The notes under the pieces were generated by a model. The model saw nothing but the letters and a program-made list of their open reading frames with translations. It searched no databases and was not told where the DNA came from. The translations under genes and the position numbers were made by a program. A DNA stretch of 18,248 bases from Porticoccaceae bacterium. GTDB lineage: Bacteria > Pseudomonadota > Gammaproteobacteria > Pseudomonadales > Porticoccaceae. The stretch is taken from contig JALRJD010000301.1 in assembly GCA_023255165.1 (NCBI GenBank), positions 1 through 18,248 of the forward strand, written 5' to 3'. This document shows, in pieces, positions 6,743 to 14,608 of the stretch (the stretch's first letter is position 1; each line of letters starts with the position of its first letter).

Positions 6743-7174
6743 TTAGGTGCTTGCTTTAAGCCCTTTATTGAGAGTCTCGAACATAATTTTTGGCATACCT
6801 TTGGGCCGTTTACTATCTGCATCAATACAGGCCACCTTGACCAATCCTTCGACCAGCAACTCGTCGCCGCGAAACACTTGCTGAGCCATCTCAAAAGTCG
6901 CCCTGCCCGCCTTACTGAGCACTGCGGTAACCTCTATCTGATCATCGAGCACAGCTGGCTTGTGATACTTCAATGCCACTTCGTGCACCACAAACTGCAT
7001 GCCATCAAACAGTGCCGGTTTATCAAAGCCATAACTGCGCATCAACTCGGTGCGGGCGCGCTCCATAAATTTCAGGTAGTTGGCATAGAAGACAATTCCC
7101 CCGGCATCGGTGTCTTCAACATAGACTCTGATCGGCAGACGAAACACTGCGCCGGAGTTGCTCACCTCAGTCAT
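6743..7174 (-). CDS. ybgC: Tol-Pal-associated acyl-CoA thioesterase YbgC
   Basis: YbgC is a small hotdog-fold (4HBT family) thioesterase that acts on acyl-CoA or acyl-ACP and is almost always encoded before tolQ. Starting at 7174 gives 143 residues, close to E. coli YbgC (134). The active-site region VEDTDAGGIVFYANYLKFME begins at residue 19, with Asp23 as the expected catalytic acid. A conserved HEVALKYHKPAVLDD segment follows. The start overlaps the end of ruvB by 8 bases (ATGACTGA), which suggests translational coupling. Longer in-frame starts up to 75 bases upstream would lie wholly inside ruvB and add residues not typical of the family; ATG at 7183 is a minor alternative. Confidence 0.93.
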   Translation of the reverse strand: MTEVSNSGAVFRLPIRVYVEDTDAGGIVFYANYLKFMERARTELMRSYGFDKPALFDGMQFVVHEVALKYHKPAVLDDQIEVTAVLSKAGRATFEMAQQVFRGDELLVEGLVKVACIDADSKRPKGMPKIMFETLNKGLKAST

Positions 7175-8222
7175 CAAGGGCATCCAGCTGCTGTTGACGC
7201 GGCTCATCAACCAGCATGGTTTTGGGGCTTGGCAAACCAAAATATTCATAGGCCATGCGTGTCGCCATGCGTCCGCGCGAAGTGCGCATCAGATAACCCT
7301 GCTGAATCAGATAGGGCTCCAGTACATCTTCAATGGTGCCGCGCTCTTCACTGAGCGCCGCCGCCAGACTGTCGACACCGACCGGGCCGCCATCAAATTT
7401 TTCCATCAAGGTCAGCAGCAGACGGCGATCCTGATGATCAAATCCACGCTGATCCACCGCCAGCATATTCAGGGCGGCATCGGCGGTCTCGGCACTGATA
7501 GTGCCGTCGCTCTTAACCTCGGCGTAGTCGCGCACACGACGCAGCAGGCGATTGGCTATACGTGGTGTGCCGCGGGCACGGCGGGCAATCTCGTGGGCAC
7601 CCGCGGCATCCACAGCCACATTGAGAATGGCTCCGGCTCGCTGAACAATGCTGGTCAGATCGGCTTCCGAATAAAACTCGAGACGCTGCACTATGCCAAA
7701 GCGATCACGTAGCGGAGAGGTCAGCAGGCCAGCTCTGGTGGTGGCGCCAACCAATGTAAATGGCGGCAGATCAAGCTTGATTGAGCGTGCAGCAGGCCCT
7801 TCGCCGATTACAATATCGAGCTGATAATCTTCCATCGCTGGATAGAGAATCTCTTCCACCACTGGACTGAGACGGTGAATCTCATCGATAAACAGCACAT
7901 CGCCCGGCTCAAGGTTGGTCAGCAGCGCCGCAAGATCGCCAGCTTTCTCCAGCACCGGGCCGGAGGTGGTCTTCAGCGACACCTGCATTTCATTGGCGAC
8001 AATATGAGCGAGAGTGGTTTTGCCGAGCCCGGGCGGGCCAAATACCAGCGTGTGATCCAGTGGATCGCCGCGCTTGCGCGCCGCCTGCATAAAGATACCC
8101 AGCTGCTCAACAACGACGGGCTGGCCGACATAATCTGCAAGGGTTACAGGTCTCAGTGCACGATCAAAACGCTCTTCGGCACCGGACATCTCGGGGGATA
8201 TTATGCGGTCGGGTTCTATCAT
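7167..8222 (-). CDS. ruvB: Holliday junction branch migration ATPase RuvB
   Basis: RuvB forms hexameric rings that pump DNA through RuvA-bound Holliday junctions during recombination repair. The 351-residue protein has Walker A GPPGLGKT at residues 62-69, Walker B LFIDEIHR near 115, sensor 1 LVGATTRAGLL and the arginine-finger segment PLRDRFG. A C-terminal winged helix contains GPVGVDSLAAAL and YLMRTSRGRMAT. Family length and motif order are complete. It follows ruvA after a 94-base gap with no visible terminator, and its last codons overlap the start of ybgC. Confidence 0.98.
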   Translation of the reverse strand: MIEPDRIISPEMSGAEERFDRALRPVTLADYVGQPVVVEQLGIFMQAARKRGDPLDHTLVFGPPGLGKTTLAHIVANEMQVSLKTTSGPVLEKAGDLAALLTNLEPGDVLFIDEIHRLSPVVEEILYPAMEDYQLDIVIGEGPAARSIKLDLPPFTLVGATTRAGLLTSPLRDRFGIVQRLEFYSEADLTSIVQRAGAILNVAVDAAGAHEIARRARGTPRIANRLLRRVRDYAEVKSDGTISAETADAALNMLAVDQRGFDHQDRRLLLTLMEKFDGGPVGVDSLAAALSEERGTIEDVLEPYLIQQGYLMRTSRGRMATRMAYEYFGLPSPKTMLVDEPRQQQLDALDD

Positions 8223-8316
8223 CGGACACCATTGTGATTTTGACCGGTAGCATACCTTGATGGTCAGGCTTTTTCACTAGCATCGGCTGAGGTTTTATCC
8301 CGCCAACGAGTGGCGC

Positions 8317-8916
8317 TCAGGAACCCATGCTTTTTAGCGCCAGCCGGATTAACTCACCGGCATCGCTGACATTTTCATCGGCCACGCGGCTGATAATTTT
8401 CGCCGCATCCGCGGGCTTGTAACCCAGCGCAATCAGGGCGCTCTCGGCTTCCGCGGCGATGTCCGGCTGCGACCCTCGACTGGCTTTTGCGACACCGGCT
8501 TCAGTGGTATCTATATCGCCCATTTTGTCACGCATTTCGATCAACAGCCGCTCGGCGGTCTTCTTGCCGACGCCGGGCAGTTTCACCAGTGTGGCGATAT
8601 CATTATTGTGCACACAGAGGGCAAAATCGTCGGCCGACATACCAGAGAGAATCGCCAGCGCCATCTTCGGCCCCACGCCATTGACCTTGATCAGATGGCG
8701 GAACAAAGTCCGTTCCGAGAGACTGATAAAACCGTAGAGCTGCTGCACATCCTCGCGCACCACAAAATGGGTGTGCAGCGTGACCGCCTCACCAGCACCG
8801 GGAATGCCAAAAAAAGTATTTAGAGAGACCAGCACTTCATAGCCGACACCCTGAACATCGATCAAACAGTCCGGTGCCTGCTTTTCAATTACTATGCCTT
8901 TAATTCGTCCAATCAT
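8317..8916 (-). CDS. ruvA: Holliday junction DNA helicase subunit RuvA
   Basis: RuvA binds the four-way junction and loads RuvB. The 199-residue product starts with the typical MIGRIKG of the OB-fold domain (about 1-63). Two helix-hairpin-helix motifs follow: IKVNGVGPKMALAIL near 75-90 and VKLPGVGKKTAERLL near 110-125. The C-terminal RuvB-contacting domain (about 150-199) ends LIRLALKSMGS. The length is within a few residues of the E. coli protein. It sits 45 bases after ruvC in the same direction, forming the usual ruvCAB order. Confidence 0.97.
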   Translation of the reverse strand: MIGRIKGIVIEKQAPDCLIDVQGVGYEVLVSLNTFFGIPGAGEAVTLHTHFVVREDVQQLYGFISLSERTLFRHLIKVNGVGPKMALAILSGMSADDFALCVHNNDIATLVKLPGVGKKTAERLLIEMRDKMGDIDTTEAGVAKASRGSQPDIAAEAESALIALGYKPADAAKIISRVADENVSDAGELIRLALKSMGS

Positions 8917-8961
8917 AGGGTTTGCTGATCCTGAAAAAGTCTGTGGAGCCTGAGAAGCATT

Positions 8962-9480
8962 TTATTTATGTCGACCGCGAGCATAACCCGACGCGCCATC
9001 AAGAGCCGCCAGCGAGCGCGATGTCTGCGCATGGCAGAGTGCAACGGCGAGCGCATCGGCAGCATCTTCCGCAGGTGCTCGCGACAGTTTTAACAGCTGC
9101 ACAATCATCATCTGTACCTGGGATTTATCCGCGGCGCCGCTGCCGACCACCGACAATTTAACACTGCGCGCCGAGTACTCCCCCACCGACAGCCCGGCAT
9201 TGACGCCGGCAACAATCGCCGCCCCCCGAGCCTGGCCCAGCTTCAGTGCGGAGCTGGCATTGTGGGATAAAAACACTTCCTCAACACCCATTTCTTTGGG
9301 GCCATATTGCTCAATCAACTGACTGACACCATCAAAAATAATTTTTAATCGCTCGGCAAGCGAGCCTTCCGGCAGACGAATAATGCCACTGGTGACATAG
9401 CTCACCTTGCCCGCCTCGGCGTCGACAATGCCGTAACCGGTGCGCCGCGATCCTGGATCTATGCCAATTATTCGAGTCAT
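8962..9480 (-). CDS. ruvC: Holliday junction resolvase RuvC
   Basis: RuvC cleaves Holliday junctions symmetrically. The 172-residue product keeps all four acidic catalytic positions: Asp8 in IIGIDPGSRRTGYG, Glu67 in MGVEEVFLSHNASSA, and Asp139 and Asp142 in PAEDAADALAVALCH. The start at 9480 gives the family-typical MTRIIGIDPG. A longer in-frame reading from 9528 adds 16 Cys/Asn-rich residues unlike RuvC and is not used. The gene is first of the ruvCAB block. Unlike in Pseudomonas, its upstream neighbour is an ABC permease gene rather than yebC, 67 bases away. No promoter was convincingly identified in that gap. Confidence 0.97.
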   Translation of the reverse strand: MTRIIGIDPGSRRTGYGIVDAEAGKVSYVTSGIIRLPEGSLAERLKIIFDGVSQLIEQYGPKEMGVEEVFLSHNASSALKLGQARGAAIVAGVNAGLSVGEYSARSVKLSVVGSGAADKSQVQMMIVQLLKLSRAPAEDAADALAVALCHAQTSRSLAALDGASGYARGRHK

Positions 9481-9486
9481 GATGGA

Positions 9487-9529
9487 GTTGCAACAGCACC
9501 GGTTGGGATTTGCCTGCGAGTGTTGCAAC
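9487..9529. repeat. Inverted repeat upstream of ruvC
   Basis: The self-complementary octamer GTTGCAAC occurs at 9487-9494 and 9522-9529. Extended by one base they form a 9-bp inverted pair GTTGCAACA/TGTTGCAAC around 25 bases. It lies between the permease stop and the ruvC start, where it could be a regulator-binding pair or chance. No T tail follows, so it is not a terminator. Confidence 0.4.
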
Positions 9530-9547
9530 CCAGAGGCCGCGAGTCAA

Positions 9548-10744
9548 CTACTCTGCACGCAGAGCGTCAATTGGTGTCAGTCTGGCCGCACGCGCCGCCG
9601 GCTGAGTGCCGGCAAGCAGGCCAATGATGATAGAGATTCCCAGCGCACCCAGCACAATGGTTGAGCTCAGTGCCACCGGCAGAGCGGGAACAAACAGATA
9701 GATGATTAACAGTAGGAAAATCACCAGCAGCACACCACAAATGCCACCAATTAGACCGAGCACCAGCGCCTCGCCGAGAAACAATAAGCGTACTGTGGAA
9801 ACTGTTCCGCCCAGTGCTCGCAGCAAGCCAACCTCGCCGGTGCGCTCGGTGACCGTAATCATCAGAATGGTGGTAATGCCCACCCCGCCGACAAGCAGCG
9901 AGATGGCGCCGAGACCGGCCGCGGCAAAGGTCAGCACCGACATAATATTATCCATGGTTTCGAGCACCTGATCCTGGGTCACGATGGTGAAATCCTCAAA
10001 ACCATGGTGTTCAATCAACAGGCGGCTGATGCGACTGGCCATGGCTTCGCTGGTCGATCTGGGGTTAAAAAAGATATCCACTTCCATCAGACTTTGGCGA
10101 TTAAACAGCTGCAAACCTTTGCCCGCGGGAATAAAAACCATATCGTCAAGATCGGTGCCGAGAAACTCGCCCTTGGGCTCGATAACCCCCACCACGCGAA
10201 AGCGCTCTCCGCCAATGCGCACAAACTCACCCACCGGATTGACCCCGGGAAACAGTTCCTCCCGGACGGTGCTGCCGAGAACTGCCAGCGCTCGAGCACG
10301 CTGCAGATCATCCTCCGGTAAAAATTTGCCATGGGCCAATTCCAGCTTCCAGCCTTTGTCGGCCGCACCACCGACCCCGGCCACATCGGTGTAGCGCGCC
10401 CGTTGCCCGACTTTAACCTTGGCATTGCCCATCACCACCGGCACCACCTGTTCGACATTGGGCAGGTTGGCAATCATTGCGGCATCGTCCAGCGACAGGG
10501 GTCTGGTGGTGTTGAGCAAGCCGCCGACGCCAAAGGTTTCGGTCTTGCCCGGAGTGACCGCCACAATATGGCTGCCAAACTGAGTGAACTCGGTAAGCAC
10601 AAACAGGCGCAAACCCTCACCCAGCGCACTGAGCAACACCATTGCCGCAATGCCTATGGAAAAGCCCACTATGGTTAGCAGCGTTCTGGTACGCTGCATC
10701 CATAGCGCCCGCAGAACCCAGCTGCCACTGTCGCGTAAATTCAT
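9548..10744 (-). CDS. MacB/FtsX-family ABC transporter permease (second permease of the operon)
   Basis: This is an inner-membrane permease of the type VII (MacB/FtsX) ABC family, which acts mechanically across the periplasm rather than as a classic channel. The 398-residue product has transmembrane helix 1 at about residues 20-41. A large periplasmic domain (MacB core type) spans about 42-270. Three C-terminal helices follow, beginning at VLTFAAAGLGAISLLVGG, and include the cytoplasmic coupling segment TVTERTGEVGLLRALGGT. It ends with PAARAARLTPIDALRAE, a common FtsX-domain ending. The start at 10744 lies 13 bases after the other permease gene, with GGGGTG upstream. The two permeases share architecture but differ in sequence, so a heterodimer is likely. 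The substrate is unknown. Confidence 0.9.
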   Translation of the reverse strand: MNLRDSGSWVLRALWMQRTRTLLTIVGFSIGIAAMVLLSALGEGLRLFVLTEFTQFGSHIVAVTPGKTETFGVGGLLNTTRPLSLDDAAMIANLPNVEQVVPVVMGNAKVKVGQRARYTDVAGVGGAADKGWKLELAHGKFLPEDDLQRARALAVLGSTVREELFPGVNPVGEFVRIGGERFRVVGVIEPKGEFLGTDLDDMVFIPAGKGLQLFNRQSLMEVDIFFNPRSTSEAMASRISRLLIEHHGFEDFTIVTQDQVLETMDNIMSVLTFAAAGLGAISLLVGGVGITTILMITVTERTGEVGLLRALGGTVSTVRLLFLGEALVLGLIGGICGVLLVIFLLLIIYLFVPALPVALSSTIVLGALGISIIIGLLAGTQPAARAARLTPIDALRAE

Positions 10745-10757
10745 CTTTGCACCCCGC

Positions 10758-11969
10758 TCACAGCTGTAATCCACGCAGCGCCAGCACCGGGTCAAGCGCC
10801 GCCGCACGCCTCGCCGGTATAATCGAAAACACCAGACCAGTGGCAAAGGCCATCAATACCGCAGCCGGAACCGCCCACAATGGTGGCCACAGCGGAAAGC
10901 TCGGCCACAGTCGCGCAAAAATAAATATCAGGCTAAAGGCAAAGCTGATGCCGACAACCGAACCCATCGAGATCAGCATCAGCGATTCGCCAACAAACAG
11001 CTGCTTAATCTGCCCGCTGTTGGCGCCAATCGCCTTCAACAGGCCAATCTCGGTGCGCCGCTGACTGACGGAAATCAGACTGATATTCATAATCAGAATG
11101 CCCGCCACCAGCAGACTGATGGATGAAATGGCGGTGATCGCCAGGGTCACGGCGGTAAGAATATTGTTAAAGGCCGCAAGCATTGAATCCTGGGTGATCA
11201 GGGTAATATCCTCGTCACCATCATGGCGCCGTGCCACCGTCGCCAATACCCGCCGCTGAACATTTTCGATATCCGCCGTCGGGGCAATATCCATAATCAC
11301 CCGAAACAAACCCGGGGAATCAAATAACTGTTCCGCGGTGCGCACCGGAATCAACAACATGTCACGCAGATCGAGTCCAAGGGATTCACCGCGTTCTTCC
11401 AGCACCCCAATCACGCGCATGCGCCGTTCACCCACGCGCACCCATTCACCCAGTGCGCGGCGCGCGCCAAACAGCTCGCGCTTTAACTTTACCCCCAGCA
11501 CACAGACCGCAAGCGCCTCGGTTCTGGAGCGAATGCCCAGTCGTTTACCGCTGCCAACATCCATTTTGCGCACATCAAAAAATTTATCGGTGCTGCCCAG
11601 TGTAATCACCTCCCGCGAGCGGCTGCCCTGGGCCACGGTGGTAGTACCGGCAATAATCGGCGCCATTGCCAACACCCCGGGAATACGTGCCAGCGCATTG
11701 GCATCTTCAAGCGTCAGATCCCGCGGCACCGAACCATAGATCGGCGGCGCACCGCCGGTGGTCTCTTTGCGGCCGGGAAGCACCACCAGCAGGCGATTGC
11801 CCAGAGCTGAAAATTCACGATCAATATAGCGCCGTGCGCCCTCGCCCAGACTGGTCAGCAAAATAACCGACGCGACTCCGATAGCAACCGCCAGCAGCAA
11901 CAAAAATGTTCGCACCCTGTGGCGCAAAAATATCTGTCGGTTAAATACCAGTTGATCATGCAGTTTCAT
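10758..11969 (-). CDS. MacB/FtsX-family ABC transporter permease (first permease of the operon)
   Basis: The 403-residue product shows the same layout as its downstream neighbour. Helix 1 is at about 20-42 (FLLLLAVAIGVASVILLTSL), followed by a long periplasmic domain to about 280. Three more helices surround the coupling segment SVSQRRTEIGLLKAIGAN, and the end is PARRAAALDPVLALRGL. The start codon overlaps the end of the ATPase gene by 14 bases, indicating tightly coupled translation. In the family, such permeases work with a separate MacB-like ATPase and a periplasmic adaptor to move peptides, lipids or toxic compounds outward. A specific substrate cannot be read from the sequence. Confidence 0.9.
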   Translation of the reverse strand: MKLHDQLVFNRQIFLRHRVRTFLLLLAVAIGVASVILLTSLGEGARRYIDREFSALGNRLLVVLPGRKETTGGAPPIYGSVPRDLTLEDANALARIPGVLAMAPIIAGTTTVAQGSRSREVITLGSTDKFFDVRKMDVGSGKRLGIRSRTEALAVCVLGVKLKRELFGARRALGEWVRVGERRMRVIGVLEERGESLGLDLRDMLLIPVRTAEQLFDSPGLFRVIMDIAPTADIENVQRRVLATVARRHDGDEDITLITQDSMLAAFNNILTAVTLAITAISSISLLVAGILIMNISLISVSQRRTEIGLLKAIGANSGQIKQLFVGESLMLISMGSVVGISFAFSLIFIFARLWPSFPLWPPLWAVPAAVLMAFATGLVFSIIPARRAAALDPVLALRGLQL

Positions 11970-12654
11970 CTGAGCTCTCTTTTACCACCTTGTCGCTATC
12001 GATCATGCCATCCACCATGCGGATATGGCGCCGGGCGCGATCACCGAGATGCTGATCGTGGGTCACCATAATCAGGGTGATGCCATCGCGATTCAGTTTT
12101 TCCAGCACCTCGATCACCTCACCGCCCGAATGCGAATCAAGATTTCCGGTGGGCTCATCCGCCAACAGCAGCCTCGGTCGCATCACAATCGCCCGGGCTA
12201 TGGCCACTCGCTGCAACTGCCCACCCGACAATTGATTGGGCTTATGACTGGATCGCTCGGAGAGGCCCACCAGATCCAGCACCTCGGCCACCGCACGACG
12301 ACGCTGTTTGATCGACTGTTGAGCCAACATCAATGGCAGCTCGACATTTTCAAAGGCGGTAAGGCGATTGATAAGATGAAATGATTGAAAGATAAAACCG
12401 ATATTTTCGCCGCGCATTGACGCGCGTTGTTCTTCGCTCAGCGTCTCTGTGGCCACCTGGTTAAACCAGTAGTGGCCGCTGTCGGGCCGATCAAGCAGGC
12501 CGATCATATTGAGCAGCGTCGACTTTCCGGAACCGGACGGGCCCATAATCGACAGGTACTCTCCGGATTCGATCCGCAAACTGATATCCCGCAGGGCACG
12601 CAGTGGCGACTCGCCCACCATGTAGGTTTTATTAATCTGCTCAAGTTTGATCAC
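11956..12654 (-). CDS. MacB/LolD-type ABC transporter ATP-binding protein
   Basis: This is the cytoplasmic ATPase that powers the two adjacent permeases. The 232-residue product has Walker A GPSGSGKST at residues 38-46, the Q-loop in FIFQSFHL, signature LSGGQLQRVAIARA, Walker B LLLADEPTGNLD and the switch histidine in MVTHDQ. The wording of these motifs (DEPTGNLD, GFIFQSFHL) is typical of the MacB/LolD/FtsE group. The start is GTG at 12654, overlapping the adaptor stop codon as GTGA (4-base overlap); the stop overlaps the next permease by 14 bases. All four genes therefore look like one coupled transcript. Confidence 0.95.
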   Translation of the reverse strand: MIKLEQINKTYMVGESPLRALRDISLRIESGEYLSIMGPSGSGKSTLLNMIGLLDRPDSGHYWFNQVATETLSEEQRASMRGENIGFIFQSFHLINRLTAFENVELPLMLAQQSIKQRRRAVAEVLDLVGLSERSSHKPNQLSGGQLQRVAIARAIVMRPRLLLADEPTGNLDSHSGGEVIEVLEKLNRDGITLIMVTHDQHLGDRARRHIRMVDGMIDSDKVVKESSDETA

Positions 12655-13784
12655 AGCGCGTCGACAACCTTAACCCTGGCGCCCTCGACAACTCCTTTGG
12701 TGCCGATATTGCCAACAATAAACTCGCCCGCTTTTAGCCCAGAGAGAATTTCGCTGAAATGCCAGTTGGCCAGCCCTATTGTCACCTCGCGCCGCTCGAT
12801 AAGGTCATTGTTGAGCACAAAAACATATTTTTCATCGACCAATAAATCGGTGGGAATTCTCAACGCCTGCTGTTGCGCATCAATCACAATCTCCATATCC
12901 GCACTGTAGCCGGCAAGCAAGATCGGTATATCCTCGTTATGGGTAAACTCAGCCTCCACCTCGACGGTGCGCGCCTGCTTCTCCAGATCCAGCACATAGG
13001 TTGAAATGCGCCTGACTCGGGCCTCAAAACTGCGGTCGCGAAAAGCGTCCATGGTTATCCGCACCGGCATACCAACCGCAATCTGTGATGCATCAACTTC
13101 ATCGATTGGCGCGCTGATGTAGTGGCAGTTGGCGGTGAGCAGATCGATTGCCGGAGGCGTCGGAACACCAGGCGGCGACGGCGTGGAGAACTCACCAACC
13201 TCACCGGTGACTTCCGCCACGGTGCCATCAAACGGGGCCTGTAAATAGGTTTGCGCCAGAGATGCCTCGGCGACTCTAACGCTGGCCCGCGCCTGCACGC
13301 CATTGGCTTTGGCCGCTTCACAGGCGGCGGCACTGGATTCCGAGACCGCCACAGCGCGGTCAGCCTGTTCCGATGAAACCAGTTTCTTTTCCAGCAATGA
13401 TGTCAGTCTATCGGCTTCGCGACGATCCGAAGCGGCGGCAATACAGACACTCTGACGCTGCTTCTCCGCTGATCGGGCCACTGCTCTGGCCTGCTCCAGA
13501 TGCGCGGTGCGATCCAGATTCCACAGCGACATCAACAACTGCCCTCGCTTAACCTGCTCGCCCTCATGAACATGCAGCTCGGCGATTTGCCCGCCGATGG
13601 GCAGCGACATCTTGGAACGCTTGCAGGCCTTGACCGTTCCCGCCCGGGTGTTGGAAACCGTCTTCTCCACCACGCCAGTTGATACTTTCACCAAATTTAC
13701 GTGCGGCAATTCCGGCCTTGATAGCAGATAAATTATCACCGCAAAAATTGCCACCAGGGCAAGCCAAATCAGTCGCCGCTTCAT
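12651..13784 (-). CDS. HlyD/MacA-type periplasmic adaptor with four cysteines
   Basis: This is the periplasmic adaptor (membrane-fusion) protein that should join the ABC permeases to an outer-membrane channel. The 377-residue product has one N-terminal transmembrane helix (about 5-22). A lipoyl-like half motif (IGGQIAELHVHEGEQVKRGQ) precedes an alpha-helical hairpin at about 92-178. The second half motif is APFDGTVAEVTGEVGEF, and a Pro-rich loop (TPSPPGVPTPP, from 201) leads into beta-barrel domains. Cysteines 54, 114, 155 and 220 are all on the periplasmic side; 114 and 155 sit at equal distance from the hairpin tip. GAGGAG just before the ATG at 13784 fixes the start. No outer-membrane partner gene is nearby. 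Confidence 0.92.
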   Translation of the reverse strand: MKRRLIWLALVAIFAVIIYLLSRPELPHVNLVKVSTGVVEKTVSNTRAGTVKACKRSKMSLPIGGQIAELHVHEGEQVKRGQLLMSLWNLDRTAHLEQARAVARSAEKQRQSVCIAAASDRREADRLTSLLEKKLVSSEQADRAVAVSESSAAACEAAKANGVQARASVRVAEASLAQTYLQAPFDGTVAEVTGEVGEFSTPSPPGVPTPPAIDLLTANCHYISAPIDEVDASQIAVGMPVRITMDAFRDRSFEARVRRISTYVLDLEKQARTVEVEAEFTHNEDIPILLAGYSADMEIVIDAQQQALRIPTDLLVDEKYVFVLNNDLIERREVTIGLANWHFSEILSGLKAGEFIVGNIGTKGVVEGARVKVVDAL

Positions 13785-13788
13785 AGAT

Positions 13789-13794
13789 CTCCTC
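13789..13794 (-). promoter_or_regulatory. Ribosome-binding site of the adaptor gene
   Basis: GAGGAG on the minus strand, four bases before the ATG at 13784. It is the strongest Shine-Dalgarno site in the transporter operon and rules out the in-frame ATG at 13811, which would place the site inside the coding region. Confidence 0.75.
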
Positions 13795-13800
13795 ACACAG

Positions 13801-13865
13801 ACAGTTATCACTGTTTATCAAAAACTATATAGATTGAATGTAGTGAAGGATTGGCGCCTGCGCCA
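13801..13865 (-). promoter_or_regulatory. Candidate operator/promoter region of the transporter operon
   Basis: The leader between the adaptor gene and the preceding terminator holds two symmetric elements. A near-perfect palindrome TGGCGC-ct-GCGCCA is at 13852-13865. A shorter ACAGT-tatc-ACTGT is at 13801-13814, just upstream of the ribosome-binding site. Between them the minus strand reads TATAGT, 5 of 6 matches to a -10 box, but no good -35 box was found at the right distance. A regulator-controlled promoter is plausible, as exporters of this class are often induced. The palindromes are seen; the function is inferred. Confidence 0.35.
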
Positions 13866-13937
13866 GACAGCGGATTTGGCAATTCAAACGGGATGGCGGG
13901 AATTATTATTTAACTGACCTGAGACAACCTTCAACGC

Positions 13938-13973
13938 AAAAAAAAGGCCCTTTGATAACACATCAAAGGGCCT
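13938..13973 (-). terminator. Rho-independent terminator of the 205-residue protein gene
   Basis: A 12-bp perfect stem (13945-13956 with 13962-13973) encloses a 5-nt loop. It is followed on the minus strand by seven T, written as A at 13938-13944. It begins 17 bases beyond the stop codon at 13991. It isolates the upstream gene from the transporter operon, so that operon must have its own promoter downstream of it. Confidence 0.93.
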
Positions 13974-13990
13974 GATCCTTGCCGACAGAT

Positions 13991-14608
13991 TTACTCGTCA
14001 GCTTTTGCCTTAGCTTTTGGGGCGGCCTTGGCTTTTGCTTTCGGAGCAGCTTTTGCTTTTGGAGCGGCCTTGGCTTTTGCCTTGGGCGCTGCTTTTGCCT
14101 TGGCTTTCGCTTTGGGAGCTGGTGCTTCTTCTGCAGCTGGTTCTTCAGTTGCTGGAGTTTCTTCCGCCGCAACCTCTTCAACCACTTCCGCCGCTGGTGC
14201 TTCTTCTGCAGGGGCCTCTTCGACTACTTCCGCCGCTGGTGCTTCTTCTACAGTAGCCTCTTCAACCACTTCCGCCGCTGGTGCTTCTTCTGCAGGAGAC
14301 TCTTCGACTACTTCCGCCACGGCATCTTCAACCACTTCCGCGGCTGGCGCTTCTTCGGCTGGTGCTTCTTCAGCTACTGCAGCCTCTTCAACAATCTCTT
14401 CGGCTGGTGCTTCTACCGCTTCAGCCACTTCCTCAACCGGCTCGGCGACAGGTGCCGCAGGCGCAGCTGTTTTAATCAGGCCTTCGGCGAGCAAGATAAC
14501 GATTTTGTCGTCGGCATTTACCCAGTTTTTGTCCGCATCTTTCACCGCGTAACGACCTGAGGCCTTTTGAAAAACAGTGTAGTCTTTGGTCTTTTTAATA
14601 ACTTTCAT
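13991..14608 (-). CDS. Charge-segregated repeat protein: acidic Glu/Ala/Val/Pro region plus Lys/Ala-rich tail
   Basis: I do not recognise a named family. The 205-residue protein has three parts. An ordered-looking N-terminal segment of about 46 residues (MKVIKKTKDYTVFQKASGRY onward) recalls short gammaproteobacterial hypothetical proteins. A strongly acidic Glu/Ala/Pro/Val region (about 47-163) includes three 14-residue repeats EEAPAAEVVEExxx at 107-148. A basic tail (164-205) is built of Ala-Pro-Lys-Ala-Lys units like histone H1 or AlgP tails. AGAGGAA seven bases upstream supports the start at 14608, and a strong terminator follows. No signal peptide or membrane helix is seen. A nucleic-acid-binding or polyampholyte protein is possible. 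It is a real gene by start signal, terminator and codon-level repeat, but its function is unknown. Confidence 0.8.
   Translation of the reverse strand: MKVIKKTKDYTVFQKASGRYAVKDADKNWVNADDKIVILLAEGLIKTAAPAAPVAEPVEEVAEAVEAPAEEIVEEAAVAEEAPAEEAPAAEVVEDAVAEVVEESPAEEAPAAEVVEEATVEEAPAAEVVEEAPAEEAPAAEVVEEVAAEETPATEEPAAEEAPAPKAKAKAKAAPKAKAKAAPKAKAAPKAKAKAAPKAKAKADE
14165..14290 (-). repeat. Three in-frame 42-bp coding repeats
   Basis: Three tandem 42-bp units encode EEAPAAEVVEEATV, EEAPAAEVVEEAPA and EEAPAAEVVEEVAA (residues 107-148). The block acttccgccgctggtgc recurs at 14184, 14226 and 14268, exactly 42 bases apart. A further diverged copy covers residues 85-97. The near-identity at DNA level suggests recent expansion or ongoing homogenisation, so copy number may differ among strains. 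Confidence 0.85.

Noticed and set aside
13979..14560. Plus-strand frames rich in Phe/Cys/Trp or Ala/Gly/Ser opposite the charge-segregated protein gene
   Set aside because: All are shadows of the same 42-bp repeats. The minus-strand frame has the ribosome-binding site and the terminator.
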